From Treponema sp. (GTDB lineage Bacteria > Spirochaetota > Spirochaetia > Treponematales > Treponemataceae): a DNA stretch of 40,952 nt. The stretch is taken from positions 1 through 40,952 of the forward strand of contig JAGCUI010000024.1 of the NCBI GenBank assembly GCA_017962965.1. The letters run 5' to 3'. Under the pieces are notes generated by a model that saw nothing but the letters and a program-made list of their open reading frames with translations, did no database searches and had not been told where the DNA came from. Shown piece after piece: positions 17,502 through 25,641 of this stretch. The translations under genes and the position numbers were made by a program. How positions within the stretch are numbered: position 1 is the stretch's first letter; every line of letters begins with the position of its first letter.

Positions 17502-17529
17502 TTGTCTTTTTATTTGAATTTATTATAAT
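17502..17529 (+). promoter_or_regulatory. promoter of the KPVIYLYP protein operon
   Basis: TTGTCT (17502-17507), 16 bp, TATAAT (17524-17529); leader about 30 nt carrying AAGGAG at a normal distance from ATG 17568. Confidence 0.65.
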
Positions 17530-17567
17530 TGATGATAATCATTTAATTATAAAAAAGGAGCCGATAT

Positions 17568-18596
17568 ATGAAGAAAAGAATTTCAGCTATTTTGATTCTT
17601 TCATTGTTGTTCTGTGGCGCAGCATTTGCCATGGAAGATGACTATCAGTTAGTCACAATTACAAATTACGATAATGGTGAAACAGTTTATTCTTATAACG
17701 ACAGTCTTAAATCTTCAAAATACACTTTTGAAGGAGAAATTTCCCGTGATGACTGCCAGAAGGTAAGAGTTTTATGGTCACCGGATGGTTATAAGGCAAT
17801 TGAACGTTATCTTATTACAGGAAAAATCAATGAAGGAGATACAGCGGTAGATGATTTTTATTTAAAACAGTACAAAGCTGGTTCAAAAACATTTGCTTAT
17901 AACGTTTCCGGCGCTTATGATAACCTTGTTTACGGTTCAAACTTTTATAAATTCATTGCTTACTTTAAAGACGGCAGTGTTGATTATTATGATTTTACTT
18001 TCTATGTATATAACGGTGGAGCTGCAGAAAGAGCAAAGCCTGTCATCTATCTTTATCCTAAAAAGCCTCAGAAGGTAAGGGTAAAGGTTGAACCTAAGGG
18101 CGGAGTAACAGAATCTATTCCTGATTACGACAAGGGATGGACTGTATTTGCAACTTCTGAAAGTGAACTCACAGATTTAAATCCAAAGGCTGCACGTGGA
18201 ACAGAAACTTATCCATATCTTTACTGGGAAAGCAAGGATAACGGCGAAGAAATTGATATGTCGGAAGGTTTCGTAGTTGAAACAAAGAAGCTTAAATCAT
18301 TCTTCGAAGAAAAGCTCAAAGTTCTTGGTCTTAACGACAAGGAAATTGCAGACTTTGTTGAATACTGGATTCCTGAACTTCAGGGTAAAAAATATGTATT
18401 CATCACATTCCACTCACAGGAAAAAATCAACAAGGATGCACCTTTGACTATTTCTCCAAAACCTGATTCTGTAATCCGTGTTTACTTTGATCATAAAAAA
18501 CTCGACAAAAAGATTTCTGTAAAAGAACAGACTCTTACTACCCCTGAACGAAAAGGCTTTACTGTAGTTGAATGGGGCGGAAGACGCTATAAATGA
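17568..18596 (+). CDS. exported protein with KPVIYLYP motif
   Basis: 342 aa. Signal peptide with probable cleavage after AAFA (residue 21). The N-terminal 150 residues are beta-rich. From about residue 157 it has the pattern KPVIYLYP, then VRVKVEPKGG and YDKGWTVFA, a sequence combination that recurs in secreted proteins of unknown function from many anaerobes. No catalytic residues are evident. Shine-Dalgarno AAGGAG precedes the ATG. The stop overlaps the next start (ATGA), so it is the first gene of an operon with the MEMO-domain lipoprotein and both products should be in the envelope. Confidence 0.85.
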   Translation: MKKRISAILILSLLFCGAAFAMEDDYQLVTITNYDNGETVYSYNDSLKSSKYTFEGEISRDDCQKVRVLWSPDGYKAIERYLITGKINEGDTAVDDFYLKQYKAGSKTFAYNVSGAYDNLVYGSNFYKFIAYFKDGSVDYYDFTFYVYNGGAAERAKPVIYLYPKKPQKVRVKVEPKGGVTESIPDYDKGWTVFATSESELTDLNPKAARGTETYPYLYWESKDNGEEIDMSEGFVVETKKLKSFFEEKLKVLGLNDKEIADFVEYWIPELQGKKYVFITFHSQEKINKDAPLTISPKPDSVIRVYFDHKKLDKKISVKEQTLTTPERKGFTVVEWGGRRYK

Positions 18597-20251
18597 GATT
18601 AAAAGCTCAGGTTTTTATTTTAGCCGTTCTGGTTGTTTTTTCTTCTTGTTCTAAAAACGACAGCCGGGCGGTTACTGTAAATACAAACGGTATTGCACCA
18701 TATCAGTATTACCAGGATTCTTCCATGTGGAATAAAATCTTTGGTAATTCTGAGCCGTTTGTAATTCCTAAAAATATAATTCCATCTTCAATAATGATTC
18801 CTCACCACGATATTGCTATTGCAAATCAGAACAGTTATTATTCTGCGCTCAATGCTGTAGTTAATCCTTCGGTTGTTGTAATTATTTCGCCGGATCATTT
18901 TGAACGCGGGAAAAACATAATCACCTTTCCAAAGCAGACGGTTTTTAAAGCGCCGGAAGGAGACTTAGAGGTTGATTATGAGCTTATTTCAAAAATTGCA
19001 GAGAATGATGAATTAAAAAATTCCATAAGCCTTCAGGATGATTTATGGTACGAAGAGCATGGAATCTTTAGTCATACTCCTTTTATAAAGCATTATTTTA
19101 AAAACGCAAAAATTGTTCCTGTAGTTTTAAAAATGCTTTCTACAGACCATGAATTTGAACAGTATAAAAAACTCGGCACACTTTTAGCAGAGCTTCTTCC
19201 TTCCAGCTCTTTTGTTGTTGCTTCTGTAGACTGCTCTCACTATCAGGTTCCTCTTGTTACAGGCTTTCATGATTATGTTACTATAAATACAATCATGCGT
19301 TTTGAAGATCCTCGTTATGCAGAAATAGACAGCCCGGAATCAATCACAGCCTTACTTTCTTATAACAATGCATTGGGTGCTGTAAACCCTGTTTTACTTC
19401 ATCAGTCTTCTACTTACGATTTTATCCCCCAGGAATTTGTTGAATCTACCTCGCATTTATATATCAGTTTTTATAAGGATAGTGCGGATTTAAAAGACTC
19501 TCTTAATACCTTTTATGCTGATGTAAAAAACACAAAGCAGAGAGCTAAAAAAATAAATAATGAAAAAAGAGCCCAGACCTTATTTTTTGCAGGAAGCGGA
19601 AAAACCGGCGCCGGCATCAGAAAAACATGGGAATGGGATAGATACAATACTTCCAAAGATCCCGCTGAAAATCTTTTAAAACCTCTTGCAGGAAAAGAAG
19701 CGCGCTTTTTATACGGATTTGATGCTTTAATTTTTGATCCAATGCCCGGCACAGTTTACGAAAGAACCCTGCACGGAACAAAGCTTACAGTAAAAACAAT
19801 ATCCCAGGATGATTATGATTCTTTTTATAAAGAAGAAACAAAACCATACGCAGGCCCGATTTTAAAAATAAAGCAGAAGCCCGAAGTAAAGGTACTTGAA
19901 GTTGTTCTTACCGGTTCAAAAACAATTGCCCCACGAGACCAGATTAAAGCGCTTTTAAAAACCTTTGATGTAATTATTTTCCGCGATGATGAAGGGAAAA
20001 AAGATGGCATGCTTTACTGTAATAAATCAGACTTAGAAGAAATAGAAGAAGTAAATCTTGGAATCTGCCATGGACAAGGCTCTATAAAAGGAAATGTTGC
20101 ATTTATAAACTTTGACGGCGAAGATATTAATCTATGCACCTTGCCGTACCAAAGTGATGACGGAATAATTCCTTCAATTCATCAGTTTATCCCCGATGAT
20201 GAAAATGCCGCTCCAGTTGTAGAATTGGCTCCAGGCGACCGCGAAAACTAA
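18593..20251 (+). CDS. MEMO-domain (AmmeMemoRadiSam protein B-like) lipoprotein
   Basis: 552 aa. Lipobox VFSSC puts the lipidated Cys at 19. Residues about 60-310 form a MEMO/LigB-type domain: HHDIAIA (71-77), ISPDHFERG (98-106), the EHxxExxxPF-like block EEHGIFSHTPF (154-164), and VDCSHYQ (212-218). MEMO proteins are related to class III extradiol dioxygenases and in bacteria usually belong to a cytoplasmic AmmeMemoRadiSam set; an exported lipidated form is unusual. Neither an AMMECR1 nor a radical-SAM gene is adjacent. Residues 320-552 form a second domain I do not recognise, beginning after a basic linker with FFAGSGKTGAGI, which looks like but is not a typical P-loop. Activity unknown. 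Confidence 0.8.
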   Translation: MRLKAQVFILAVLVVFSSCSKNDSRAVTVNTNGIAPYQYYQDSSMWNKIFGNSEPFVIPKNIIPSSIMIPHHDIAIANQNSYYSALNAVVNPSVVVIISPDHFERGKNIITFPKQTVFKAPEGDLEVDYELISKIAENDELKNSISLQDDLWYEEHGIFSHTPFIKHYFKNAKIVPVVLKMLSTDHEFEQYKKLGTLLAELLPSSSFVVASVDCSHYQVPLVTGFHDYVTINTIMRFEDPRYAEIDSPESITALLSYNNALGAVNPVLLHQSSTYDFIPQEFVESTSHLYISFYKDSADLKDSLNTFYADVKNTKQRAKKINNEKRAQTLFFAGSGKTGAGIRKTWEWDRYNTSKDPAENLLKPLAGKEARFLYGFDALIFDPMPGTVYERTLHGTKLTVKTISQDDYDSFYKEETKPYAGPILKIKQKPEVKVLEVVLTGSKTIAPRDQIKALLKTFDVIIFRDDEGKKDGMLYCNKSDLEEIEEVNLGICHGQGSIKGNVAFINFDGEDINLCTLPYQSDDGIIPSIHQFIPDDENAAPVVELAPGDREN

Positions 20252-20312
20252 TTTTTTTTACATTTTTTTAAAGAAATTTCTCTAAAATTCTCCTTTTTTT
20301 AAACATAATTTC

Positions 20313-20318
20313 TATATT
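20313..20318 (+). promoter_or_regulatory. putative -10 box of the RecQ-like gene
   Basis: TATATT ends 6 nt before ATG 20325; no Shine-Dalgarno lies between. The -35 is unclear. A 10-bp palindrome AGAAATTTCT (20272-20281) lies upstream. Confidence 0.4.
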
Positions 20319-20324
20319 AACGGT

Positions 20325-21920
20325 ATGGAAGATGTAGTTAAAGTTGATGCCGGTCCGGAAATCTATTCCGGCGATCCGATCGGAAAGTTAGCGTTCGATT
20401 GTTTTGGGATAAAGTATATTTACCCCTGGCAGCGGATGGTGATTTCTAACATACTTGAGGCTTTTGAGTACAAAAAGAACCTGGAACTTTTAACTGATGA
20501 AGAAAGAGACCTTCTTGATAAGGAAAACTCTGATTCGTTTTGTAAGGGTAGACAGATTGTGCTTTTACCGACAGGGGCGGGGAAGTCGTTATGTTTTCAG
20601 ATTCCCGCGATGGTTTTGGACGGGTATACGCTTGTGATTTATCCTCTTTTGGCTTTGATGAGCGATCAGTTTCGCAGAATGGAACAGGGTAGTTTAAAGA
20701 GTGTTATCTTTAAAGGCGGGCAGAGCAGGGAAGAAAGGGATGAGAATTTTCGTAGACTGAAAGACGGTTACAAAATGATTATCGCTAATCCTGAGGTTTT
20801 GCAAAGTGCAGAGCTTGTTGAGAGGTTGAAGAACATCGGTATTTCGCACGTGGCAATTGATGAAGCGCATTGTGTTTCTGAATGGGGAGACTCGTTCAGG
20901 CCCTCTTATCTGGGCTTAGGTGATGTGTTAAAGAAATTGAATCCATTTGTGATTACGGCTTTTACGGCTACGGCTTCGCCTGATGTTTTAAACAGGGTAT
21001 CTGAGATTCTCTTTGATGGACTGGCGCATATTGTAAGAAGTGAAAGCGATCGACAAAACATACATTATTTTTTAAGAAGAGCTTGTTCAAAAAAGAAAGA
21101 GGCTTTGTTTTTAGCTAAGACGGAACATCGACCTATGATAATTTTTTGCGGAACACGGAACAAATCGGAAGATATGGCTCGTGAGCTCAACGTCTGTTAT
21201 GGACGGGGAACAGCAAGATTTTATCATGCCGGCCTTGCTAAATCGGAAAAAGAAAAAATCGAAAAATGGTTTTACGAAAGCAAGGACGGCATCCTTTGTG
21301 CAACTTGTGCCTACGGAATGGGTGTGGACAAAAAGGACATAAAAACTGTTGTTCATCTGGAAGCACCTAAAACTGTAGAAGCATATATACAGGAAGCCGG
21401 GCGAGGGGGCAGGAACGGAAGTGTTGCAAAGGCAATTCTTTTATGGAGCCTGGAAGATTCGCTTGATTTTGGCGCGTACCCCGTAACATCCCGCGAGTAC
21501 CAGATGAAAAAGTTTGCGGAAACAGCAGACTTCCGGAGACAGATTTTGCTTGATGCGCTTGGCGGGGAGCAGGCAGTTTGCAGCGGCTGTGATTTATGTA
21601 ATGCAAGAAGGGAGAAGGCTTGTTTACAAAACCTTAAGGGAATGAAGCAGGTATTCTACCGACGCAAGCTTGAAAAAGACATGTATGTAGCGGATTGGGA
21701 AATGACTTATTCAATCATCAAAAAAACAAAGAATTATTATACGGACCTGGAAATTGAGGACGTTGTAAGTAAAAAAATGAATGAAAGGTATTTAAGTACA
21801 ATCGGTTTGAATATCTGGAATCATTCGGACAGCACGGAAGTAATTAAGCAACTTAAGGAAAGCGGTAAGATAAGTGAATGTAATTTTTTATGGAAGGGAA
21901 GGCTCACCAGTAAAGATTAG
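20325..21920 (+). CDS. RecQ-family ATP-dependent DNA helicase
   Basis: 531 aa. Superfamily II motifs in order: Q-motif around YPWQR (Gln36), Walker A LPTGAGKS (Lys87), DEAH box 179-182 in IDEAHCVSEWG, TAFTATASP, CAYGMGVDKKDI and the arginine-finger motif QEAGRGGRNG. A zinc cluster of four Cys (CSGCDLCNARREKAC) follows, then a shortened C-terminus with no HRDC domain. Between the Q-motif and Walker A there is an acidic insertion of about 30 residues not found in standard RecQ. RecQ unwinds recombination and fork intermediates. The gene seems richer in G than its neighbours, so acquisition is possible. No Shine-Dalgarno; a TATATT ends 6 nt before ATG. It runs convergent to the OmpA-like gene, 22 bp apart. 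Confidence 0.92.
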   Translation: MEDVVKVDAGPEIYSGDPIGKLAFDCFGIKYIYPWQRMVISNILEAFEYKKNLELLTDEERDLLDKENSDSFCKGRQIVLLPTGAGKSLCFQIPAMVLDGYTLVIYPLLALMSDQFRRMEQGSLKSVIFKGGQSREERDENFRRLKDGYKMIIANPEVLQSAELVERLKNIGISHVAIDEAHCVSEWGDSFRPSYLGLGDVLKKLNPFVITAFTATASPDVLNRVSEILFDGLAHIVRSESDRQNIHYFLRRACSKKKEALFLAKTEHRPMIIFCGTRNKSEDMARELNVCYGRGTARFYHAGLAKSEKEKIEKWFYESKDGILCATCAYGMGVDKKDIKTVVHLEAPKTVEAYIQEAGRGGRNGSVAKAILLWSLEDSLDFGAYPVTSREYQMKKFAETADFRRQILLDALGGEQAVCSGCDLCNARREKACLQNLKGMKQVFYRRKLEKDMYVADWEMTYSIIKKTKNYYTDLEIEDVVSKKMNERYLSTIGLNIWNHSDSTEVIKQLKESGKISECNFLWKGRLTSKD

Positions 21921-21942
21921 CCTCCGTTCCATAATTTGGATT

Positions 21943-23172
21943 TTAGTCCATGAGGGTAATTTCTACGCGGCGATTTTTAGCACGGCCTGCTTCTGTGTTG
22001 TTTGTAGCAATCGGCTCTGTGGCTCCCTTACCCTGTGTAAAAATATGATATTCGTCGCGAACACCTTTTTTCTTTAAGTATTCTGCTACAGTTTCTGCGC
22101 GTTCTTCGGAAAGCTTTTGTCTTGCTTCTGCGGTTCCTCTGTCGGCACAGTGGCCTGTTATAAGTAAATCGTTAGGGAACTGAGTTAAGATTTCGCTGAT
22201 TTTATCAAGCTTGGCTTTTTCTGAATCCATGAGAACAGGGGAATCCGGCTCAAACTGAATGTTTTCGATACTGATTGTTAATCCCTTCTTTCCTTTTTTG
22301 ATTGTAACGTTTTTAAGGTTCAAATCATCAATGGTTTTCTGAAGCTCTGCAATCATTTCCTCTGAGTTCAAAGATTTATATTCTGTAATTTCTGCGCGCG
22401 CTGTTCCCTTGAATAAAAATTCATTTCCGTAAATGTCTTTAAGAACAATTTCAAATTCTTCCGTGTAGTGATCCAAAAGTCCTTTTTCGCTGTCCCAGTA
22501 AAGCTTTTGATTTGTAAAACCGGCGCTGGAAGCATAAGTACTTCCTTCCTGGATGCTCTTTCTTGTGTTTTTCTGATAGAACTCGTAGCGGATTTCTATA
22601 ACATTAAAGGTTTTTCCCTTCTGTACTTCATCACCAACATAAGTATAATTTGCAGTAAAAGGAATGATGATAGGATCGTTCATATTAAAAAGGCGTCTAA
22701 GATCGTGAACTTCTTTTCCGGGTGCAGTCCAGCTTTCTCCGGGTTTTACGGCCTTATTCGGGAAAACAGGAACATCTCTTACTGTAGGCATGAATGATGA
22801 TGAAGGGATTGTGAGCTGACCTGTAGGTTTTCTTGTTACTGTAACTGTTTCTTCTTCTCCCCATGAAAGAGAATGCTTTGTTCCGTCGATGATTGTGTTT
22901 GTTGTTGTCATGAACGCTGTTGTAATTACAGCCGAGCCGTCTTTTTTTTCTTCATCTACTGTTGTTGAAATTCTGTTTATAATCTGCGCATGGTTGTTTA
23001 ATATTCCGTCAAAATATGCGTCTTCTTCAACAGTTGAAATATAACTGCAGGATTCACCTAAAACCTGTTTATACTTGAAACGTACTCCCTGTGAATTATT
23101 TGTTGTCTTGTTCTGTGCAAAAATTGTGAAGATTAAAAATATAATAAAAAATACTGATAAAAATCTTTTCAT
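21943..23172 (-). CDS. OmpA-family peptidoglycan-binding envelope protein
   Basis: 409 aa. Signal peptide (about 1-20, ending IFAQ). A large N-terminal beta-rich domain (about 25-275) of unknown fold, without the usual OmpA barrel, is followed by an OmpA C-terminal domain (about 300-405): FEPDSPVL, TGHCADRG, LSEERAETV and GRAKNRRVEI, the residues that hold diaminopimelate- or ornithine-type peptidoglycan. It probably anchors an envelope structure to the wall. A Shine-Dalgarno AGAGGA precedes the ATG. Divergent from the resolvase-related gene, whose promoter region it shares. Confidence 0.9.
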   Translation of the reverse strand: MKRFLSVFFIIFLIFTIFAQNKTTNNSQGVRFKYKQVLGESCSYISTVEEDAYFDGILNNHAQIINRISTTVDEEKKDGSAVITTAFMTTTNTIIDGTKHSLSWGEEETVTVTRKPTGQLTIPSSSFMPTVRDVPVFPNKAVKPGESWTAPGKEVHDLRRLFNMNDPIIIPFTANYTYVGDEVQKGKTFNVIEIRYEFYQKNTRKSIQEGSTYASSAGFTNQKLYWDSEKGLLDHYTEEFEIVLKDIYGNEFLFKGTARAEITEYKSLNSEEMIAELQKTIDDLNLKNVTIKKGKKGLTISIENIQFEPDSPVLMDSEKAKLDKISEILTQFPNDLLITGHCADRGTAEARQKLSEERAETVAEYLKKKGVRDEYHIFTQGKGATEPIATNNTEAGRAKNRRVEITLMD

Positions 23173-23199
23173 AAAAAAATCCTCTGCGTAGATTATCGG

Positions 23200-23229
23200 T
23201 TGATTTTTTGTTTACATAAAATTTATACT
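23200..23229 (+). promoter_or_regulatory. promoter of the resolvase-related gene, leaderless spacing
   Basis: TTGATT (23200-23205), 18 bp, TATACT (23224-23229), then 6 nt to ATG 23236; no Shine-Dalgarno. It lies over the codons of the longer possible start at 23200. Confidence 0.7.
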
Positions 23230-23235
23230 TTGTTT

Positions 23236-23643
23236 ATGTCCGAATTATTAAACAAATATCCATATATATCGTTACTTTTAGTAATCCTAAGTATTCTTTT
23301 ACTTTTGGCCCTTATTATCCAGAAAATGAGCTTTGCAAAAAAAATTAAGCTTATAAGACAGGATGCAATCAAAAGGTCTAAGGCTGTAATCGGAGGTCTT
23401 ACTGTTGAACAGCTTGCTCCGTATCTTCCCGAATTTCCCTGTAATCCGGGTGATGTTCGTTTTGTGGGAAAGCCTGTTGATTTTGTTGCATTTTCGGGGC
23501 TCACGGAAAAAGGACGCATTGATGAAATTGTATTAATAGAAGTAAAAACCGGGGAATCTGCTTTGAACGAACGGGAAAAGGAAGTTAGAAAGGCAGTGCA
23601 GGAGGGCAGAGTAAGATATGAACAGTGGAAGTGGAAGGAATAG
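23236..23643 (+). CDS. Holliday-junction-resolvase-related endonuclease (PD-(D/E)XK)
   Basis: 135 aa. One N-terminal membrane helix (about 7-28) precedes a short coiled region and a nuclease-like domain. The PD-(D/E)XK core is seen as VDFVAFSGL (Asp), then IDEIVLIEVKTG with the ExK pair, followed by the family-typical LNEREKEVRKAVQEGRVRYE helix. This matches the predicted endonuclease family distantly related to archaeal Holliday junction resolvases. Its membrane anchor makes a nucleic-acid role uncertain. I use ATG 23236 rather than the in-frame 23200 because a TTGATT/TATACT promoter ends 6 nt before it and occupies the longer N-terminus. Confidence 0.85.
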   Translation: MSELLNKYPYISLLLVILSILLLLALIIQKMSFAKKIKLIRQDAIKRSKAVIGGLTVEQLAPYLPEFPCNPGDVRFVGKPVDFVAFSGLTEKGRIDEIVLIEVKTGESALNEREKEVRKAVQEGRVRYEQWKWKE

Positions 23644-23675
23644 ATTTTAAAAGATGTATTTGATAAGAATTCTCT

Positions 23676-23695
23676 TATAAGGAAAATCCCTTATA
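23676..23695. repeat. 7-bp inverted repeat upstream of the CDP-alcohol phosphotransferase gene
   Basis: TATAAGG, 6 nt, CCTTATA. There is no T-run, so it is not a good terminator; it may be an operator or an RNA hairpin at the end of the resolvase-related message. Confidence 0.45.
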
Positions 23696-23736
23696 TTAAT
23701 TGAAAAACTGATTTGAATTCATTAATATAAATTATT

Positions 23737-24828
23737 ATGAAAAACAAAATTATTGAAGTCCAGGCTACAACGGATAAAACAAACTATTCTTATTCAGCTA
23801 AGAATGAATCTTTTTTGGATGGTCTTTTAATTCCTTATCTTGTAAGACCTTTTCTTAAGCACTTTCCTTATTCAATCCCTGCAAATTTTATTACAATCTT
23901 TTCGAATACACTCGTATTCCTTTCTTTTTTGATTGCAATGCAGGCAACACGCGGAACTCATCACCTTTGGTTTTTGATTCCTGTGTTCATGTTCGTTTAT
24001 CTTTTTGGAGACTGTGCAGACGGAGAACAGGCAAGAAGAACTAAAACAGGTTCTCCTCTTGGTGAATTCCTTGATCACTTTTTAGACACCTTTGTAACAG
24101 GTGTTTTAATCATTTCGATTATTGCAGCTTATGATATTAAAAATCCTTTTGTTGCATATTTTGTTCTTTTTGTTTCTTATGTAACTCAGGCTACAACCTT
24201 CTGGGAAAAATTTAAGATGCACAAAATGCATTTTGGAAAATTCAGCTCAACAGAAACTGTAGTAAGCCTTACACTTATTATCACACTCGGATATTTTAAG
24301 ACAATTCGTGATTTTGTAAGCATTAAGCTTGGAGAACTCGGATTTATTCAGAATTCGTTCCTTGGTTCCTGCAATGCCTTGTGTAATCTTACAATCATGG
24401 AAGTTATTATGAGCTTTCTTTGTATTTTTGCACTTATTAATATCATCGGGACTTTAATTCGTTCTGGCGGTGCAAGTGTTAGATACTGGATGTACCTTCT
24501 TTTTACAACAACAGCAACATTGATTTGTGCATGCTCTGATGTACAGTTCTATCACATTCCGTTTATTACACTTTCGCTTTTGAATATTTATTATATTTCT
24601 TCTTTGCTTGTTTCAATTGTAATGAAGAAAAAAGATCCGTATCCTGATTTTGTTTTGCCGGTTGTTATGACAGTTTTGTTCAGCTTGAACATTCAGAATA
24701 ATATAATTACGATTGTAGCCCTTGTTTATGTCTGCATAATGATAATCATAAAAGTTACATACTTCTTTAGTAAACACAAACAGTACTGGCTCTGGAAGAA
24801 CCCAAAACCAGAAGAATCGGCACAATAA
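23737..24828 (+). CDS. CDP-alcohol phosphotransferase (choline/ethanolamine type)
   Basis: 363 aa integral membrane enzyme with about 8-10 helices. The full family signature is present: Asp92-x2-Asp95-Gly96-x2-Ala99-Arg100-x8-Gly109-x3-Asp113-x3-Asp117. Its size and the sequence FLIPYLVRPFL...FSNTLVFLSFL before the motif resemble eukaryote-like choline/ethanolamine phosphotransferases more than bacterial PgsA or PssA, which are about 200 aa. Treponema denticola is known to make phosphatidylcholine by a CDP-choline pathway, so a diacylglycerol cholinephosphotransferase role is plausible. No licC/licA gene lies nearby. TATAAA lies 5 nt before the ATG and no Shine-Dalgarno is evident. A bidirectional terminator follows. 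Confidence 0.88.
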   Translation: MKNKIIEVQATTDKTNYSYSAKNESFLDGLLIPYLVRPFLKHFPYSIPANFITIFSNTLVFLSFLIAMQATRGTHHLWFLIPVFMFVYLFGDCADGEQARRTKTGSPLGEFLDHFLDTFVTGVLIISIIAAYDIKNPFVAYFVLFVSYVTQATTFWEKFKMHKMHFGKFSSTETVVSLTLIITLGYFKTIRDFVSIKLGELGFIQNSFLGSCNALCNLTIMEVIMSFLCIFALINIIGTLIRSGGASVRYWMYLLFTTTATLICACSDVQFYHIPFITLSLLNIYYISSLLVSIVMKKKDPYPDFVLPVVMTVLFSLNIQNNIITIVALVYVCIMIIIKVTYFFSKHKQYWLWKNPKPEESAQ

Positions 24829-24830
24829 TA

Positions 24831-24868
24831 AAAAAAATCTTTACGGGCCCCCGTAAAGATTTTTTTTC
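24831..24868. terminator. bidirectional intrinsic terminator
   Basis: AATCTTTACGG (24836-24846) pairs perfectly with CCGTAAAGATT (24851-24861) around a 4-nt loop, with an A-run before and a T-run after. It serves both the CDP-alcohol phosphotransferase gene and the convergent DedA gene. Confidence 0.95.
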
Positions 24869-24888
24869 ACTATTATGTGTGGTAATTA

Positions 24889-25524
24889 TTATTTTTCCTC
24901 TTCAATGCCTTTTTCAGCTTCATCAGTCTTCATCTTTCTTTTTTTAATAATATGTCTGATAATCAGTACAATAATTACTGTAACTAAGATTGCAAATAAT
25001 ATATATCCAAAAAGTTTGAAGTTTTTCTGAGCGGCTTCGCCTATGAAGTATACAAGGGCAAAGAGGGTACTTGAGCTTATGAGGGCGGCTGTAAAATCAA
25101 AGAGGATAAAGCTTGAAAGTTTTAATCCTACAAAGCCTGAGCCCATAAAGAGCATGTTTCTTACTCCAAAAGGGATAAAACGGCACACGATAAATGTTAA
25201 AAAGCCGTGTTTGTCCAGGTGGGAAGAAACCCATTCAATGTTTTTGGGAGTGAGCTTTTTCTGAAGGAATTTTACTTTTAAAACGCCCTTGCTCAAAAGC
25301 TTTCCTATAAAATACGATTCAACATCGCTTAAAACAATTCCAGCGTACAAGGCGATGTAGGTTGGTATGAGTAAAGATTTATCTGCCTGAACAAAGGTGG
25401 CAGAAAGAATAATCATTGCGTCTTCTGAAACTGGAAGATTAAAACCGGCTAAAAGAAGTGCAAAAAAACACACTACAGGCCAGTAAGGTACGTAAGAAGT
25501 GATAAATGCTATAATCTGTTCCAT
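24889..25524 (-). CDS. DedA-family membrane protein
   Basis: 211 aa with about five hydrophobic segments and a basic/acidic cytoplasmic tail (HIIKKRKMK...). DedA motifs are recognisable: an acidic residue in the first re-entrant region (NLPVSEDAMI), LSDVESYFIGKLLSKG, and the basic motif CRFIPFGVRNMLFMGSG. DedA proteins are thought to flip undecaprenyl phosphate or phospholipids. The substrate here is unknown, though it lies tail-to-tail with a phospholipid synthesis gene. The promoter TTGTAC-16-TAAAAT ends 7 nt before the ATG, with no Shine-Dalgarno. Divergent from the cyclase operon. Confidence 0.88.
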   Translation of the reverse strand: MEQIIAFITSYVPYWPVVCFFALLLAGFNLPVSEDAMIILSATFVQADKSLLIPTYIALYAGIVLSDVESYFIGKLLSKGVLKVKFLQKKLTPKNIEWVSSHLDKHGFLTFIVCRFIPFGVRNMLFMGSGFVGLKLSSFILFDFTAALISSSTLFALVYFIGEAAQKNFKLFGYILFAILVTVIIVLIIRHIIKKRKMKTDEAEKGIEEEK

Positions 25525-25531
25525 ATTTATA

Positions 25532-25559
25532 ATTTTACATAAAAAATATTATTGTACAA
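25532..25559 (-). promoter_or_regulatory. promoter of the DedA gene, leaderless spacing
   Basis: Minus-strand TTGTAC (25554-25559), 16 bp, TAAAAT (25532-25537), then 7 nt to the ATG at 25524. Confidence 0.55.
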
Positions 25560-25606
25560 GGCAACTGTCTAAAAAAACGCATAAAATAAGTACTTTCTTA
25601 TTATAA

Positions 25607-25635
25607 TTGTAGAAAATAGCTTTTCATATTATAAT
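25607..25635 (+). promoter_or_regulatory. promoter of the cyclase operon, leaderless with GTG start
   Basis: TTGTAG (25607-25612), 17 bp, TATAAT (25630-25635), then 6 nt to GTG 25642. An overlapping ATG at 25640 is immediately followed by TGA, so GTG is the only workable start. Confidence 0.7.
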
Positions 25636-25641
25636 ATTTAT

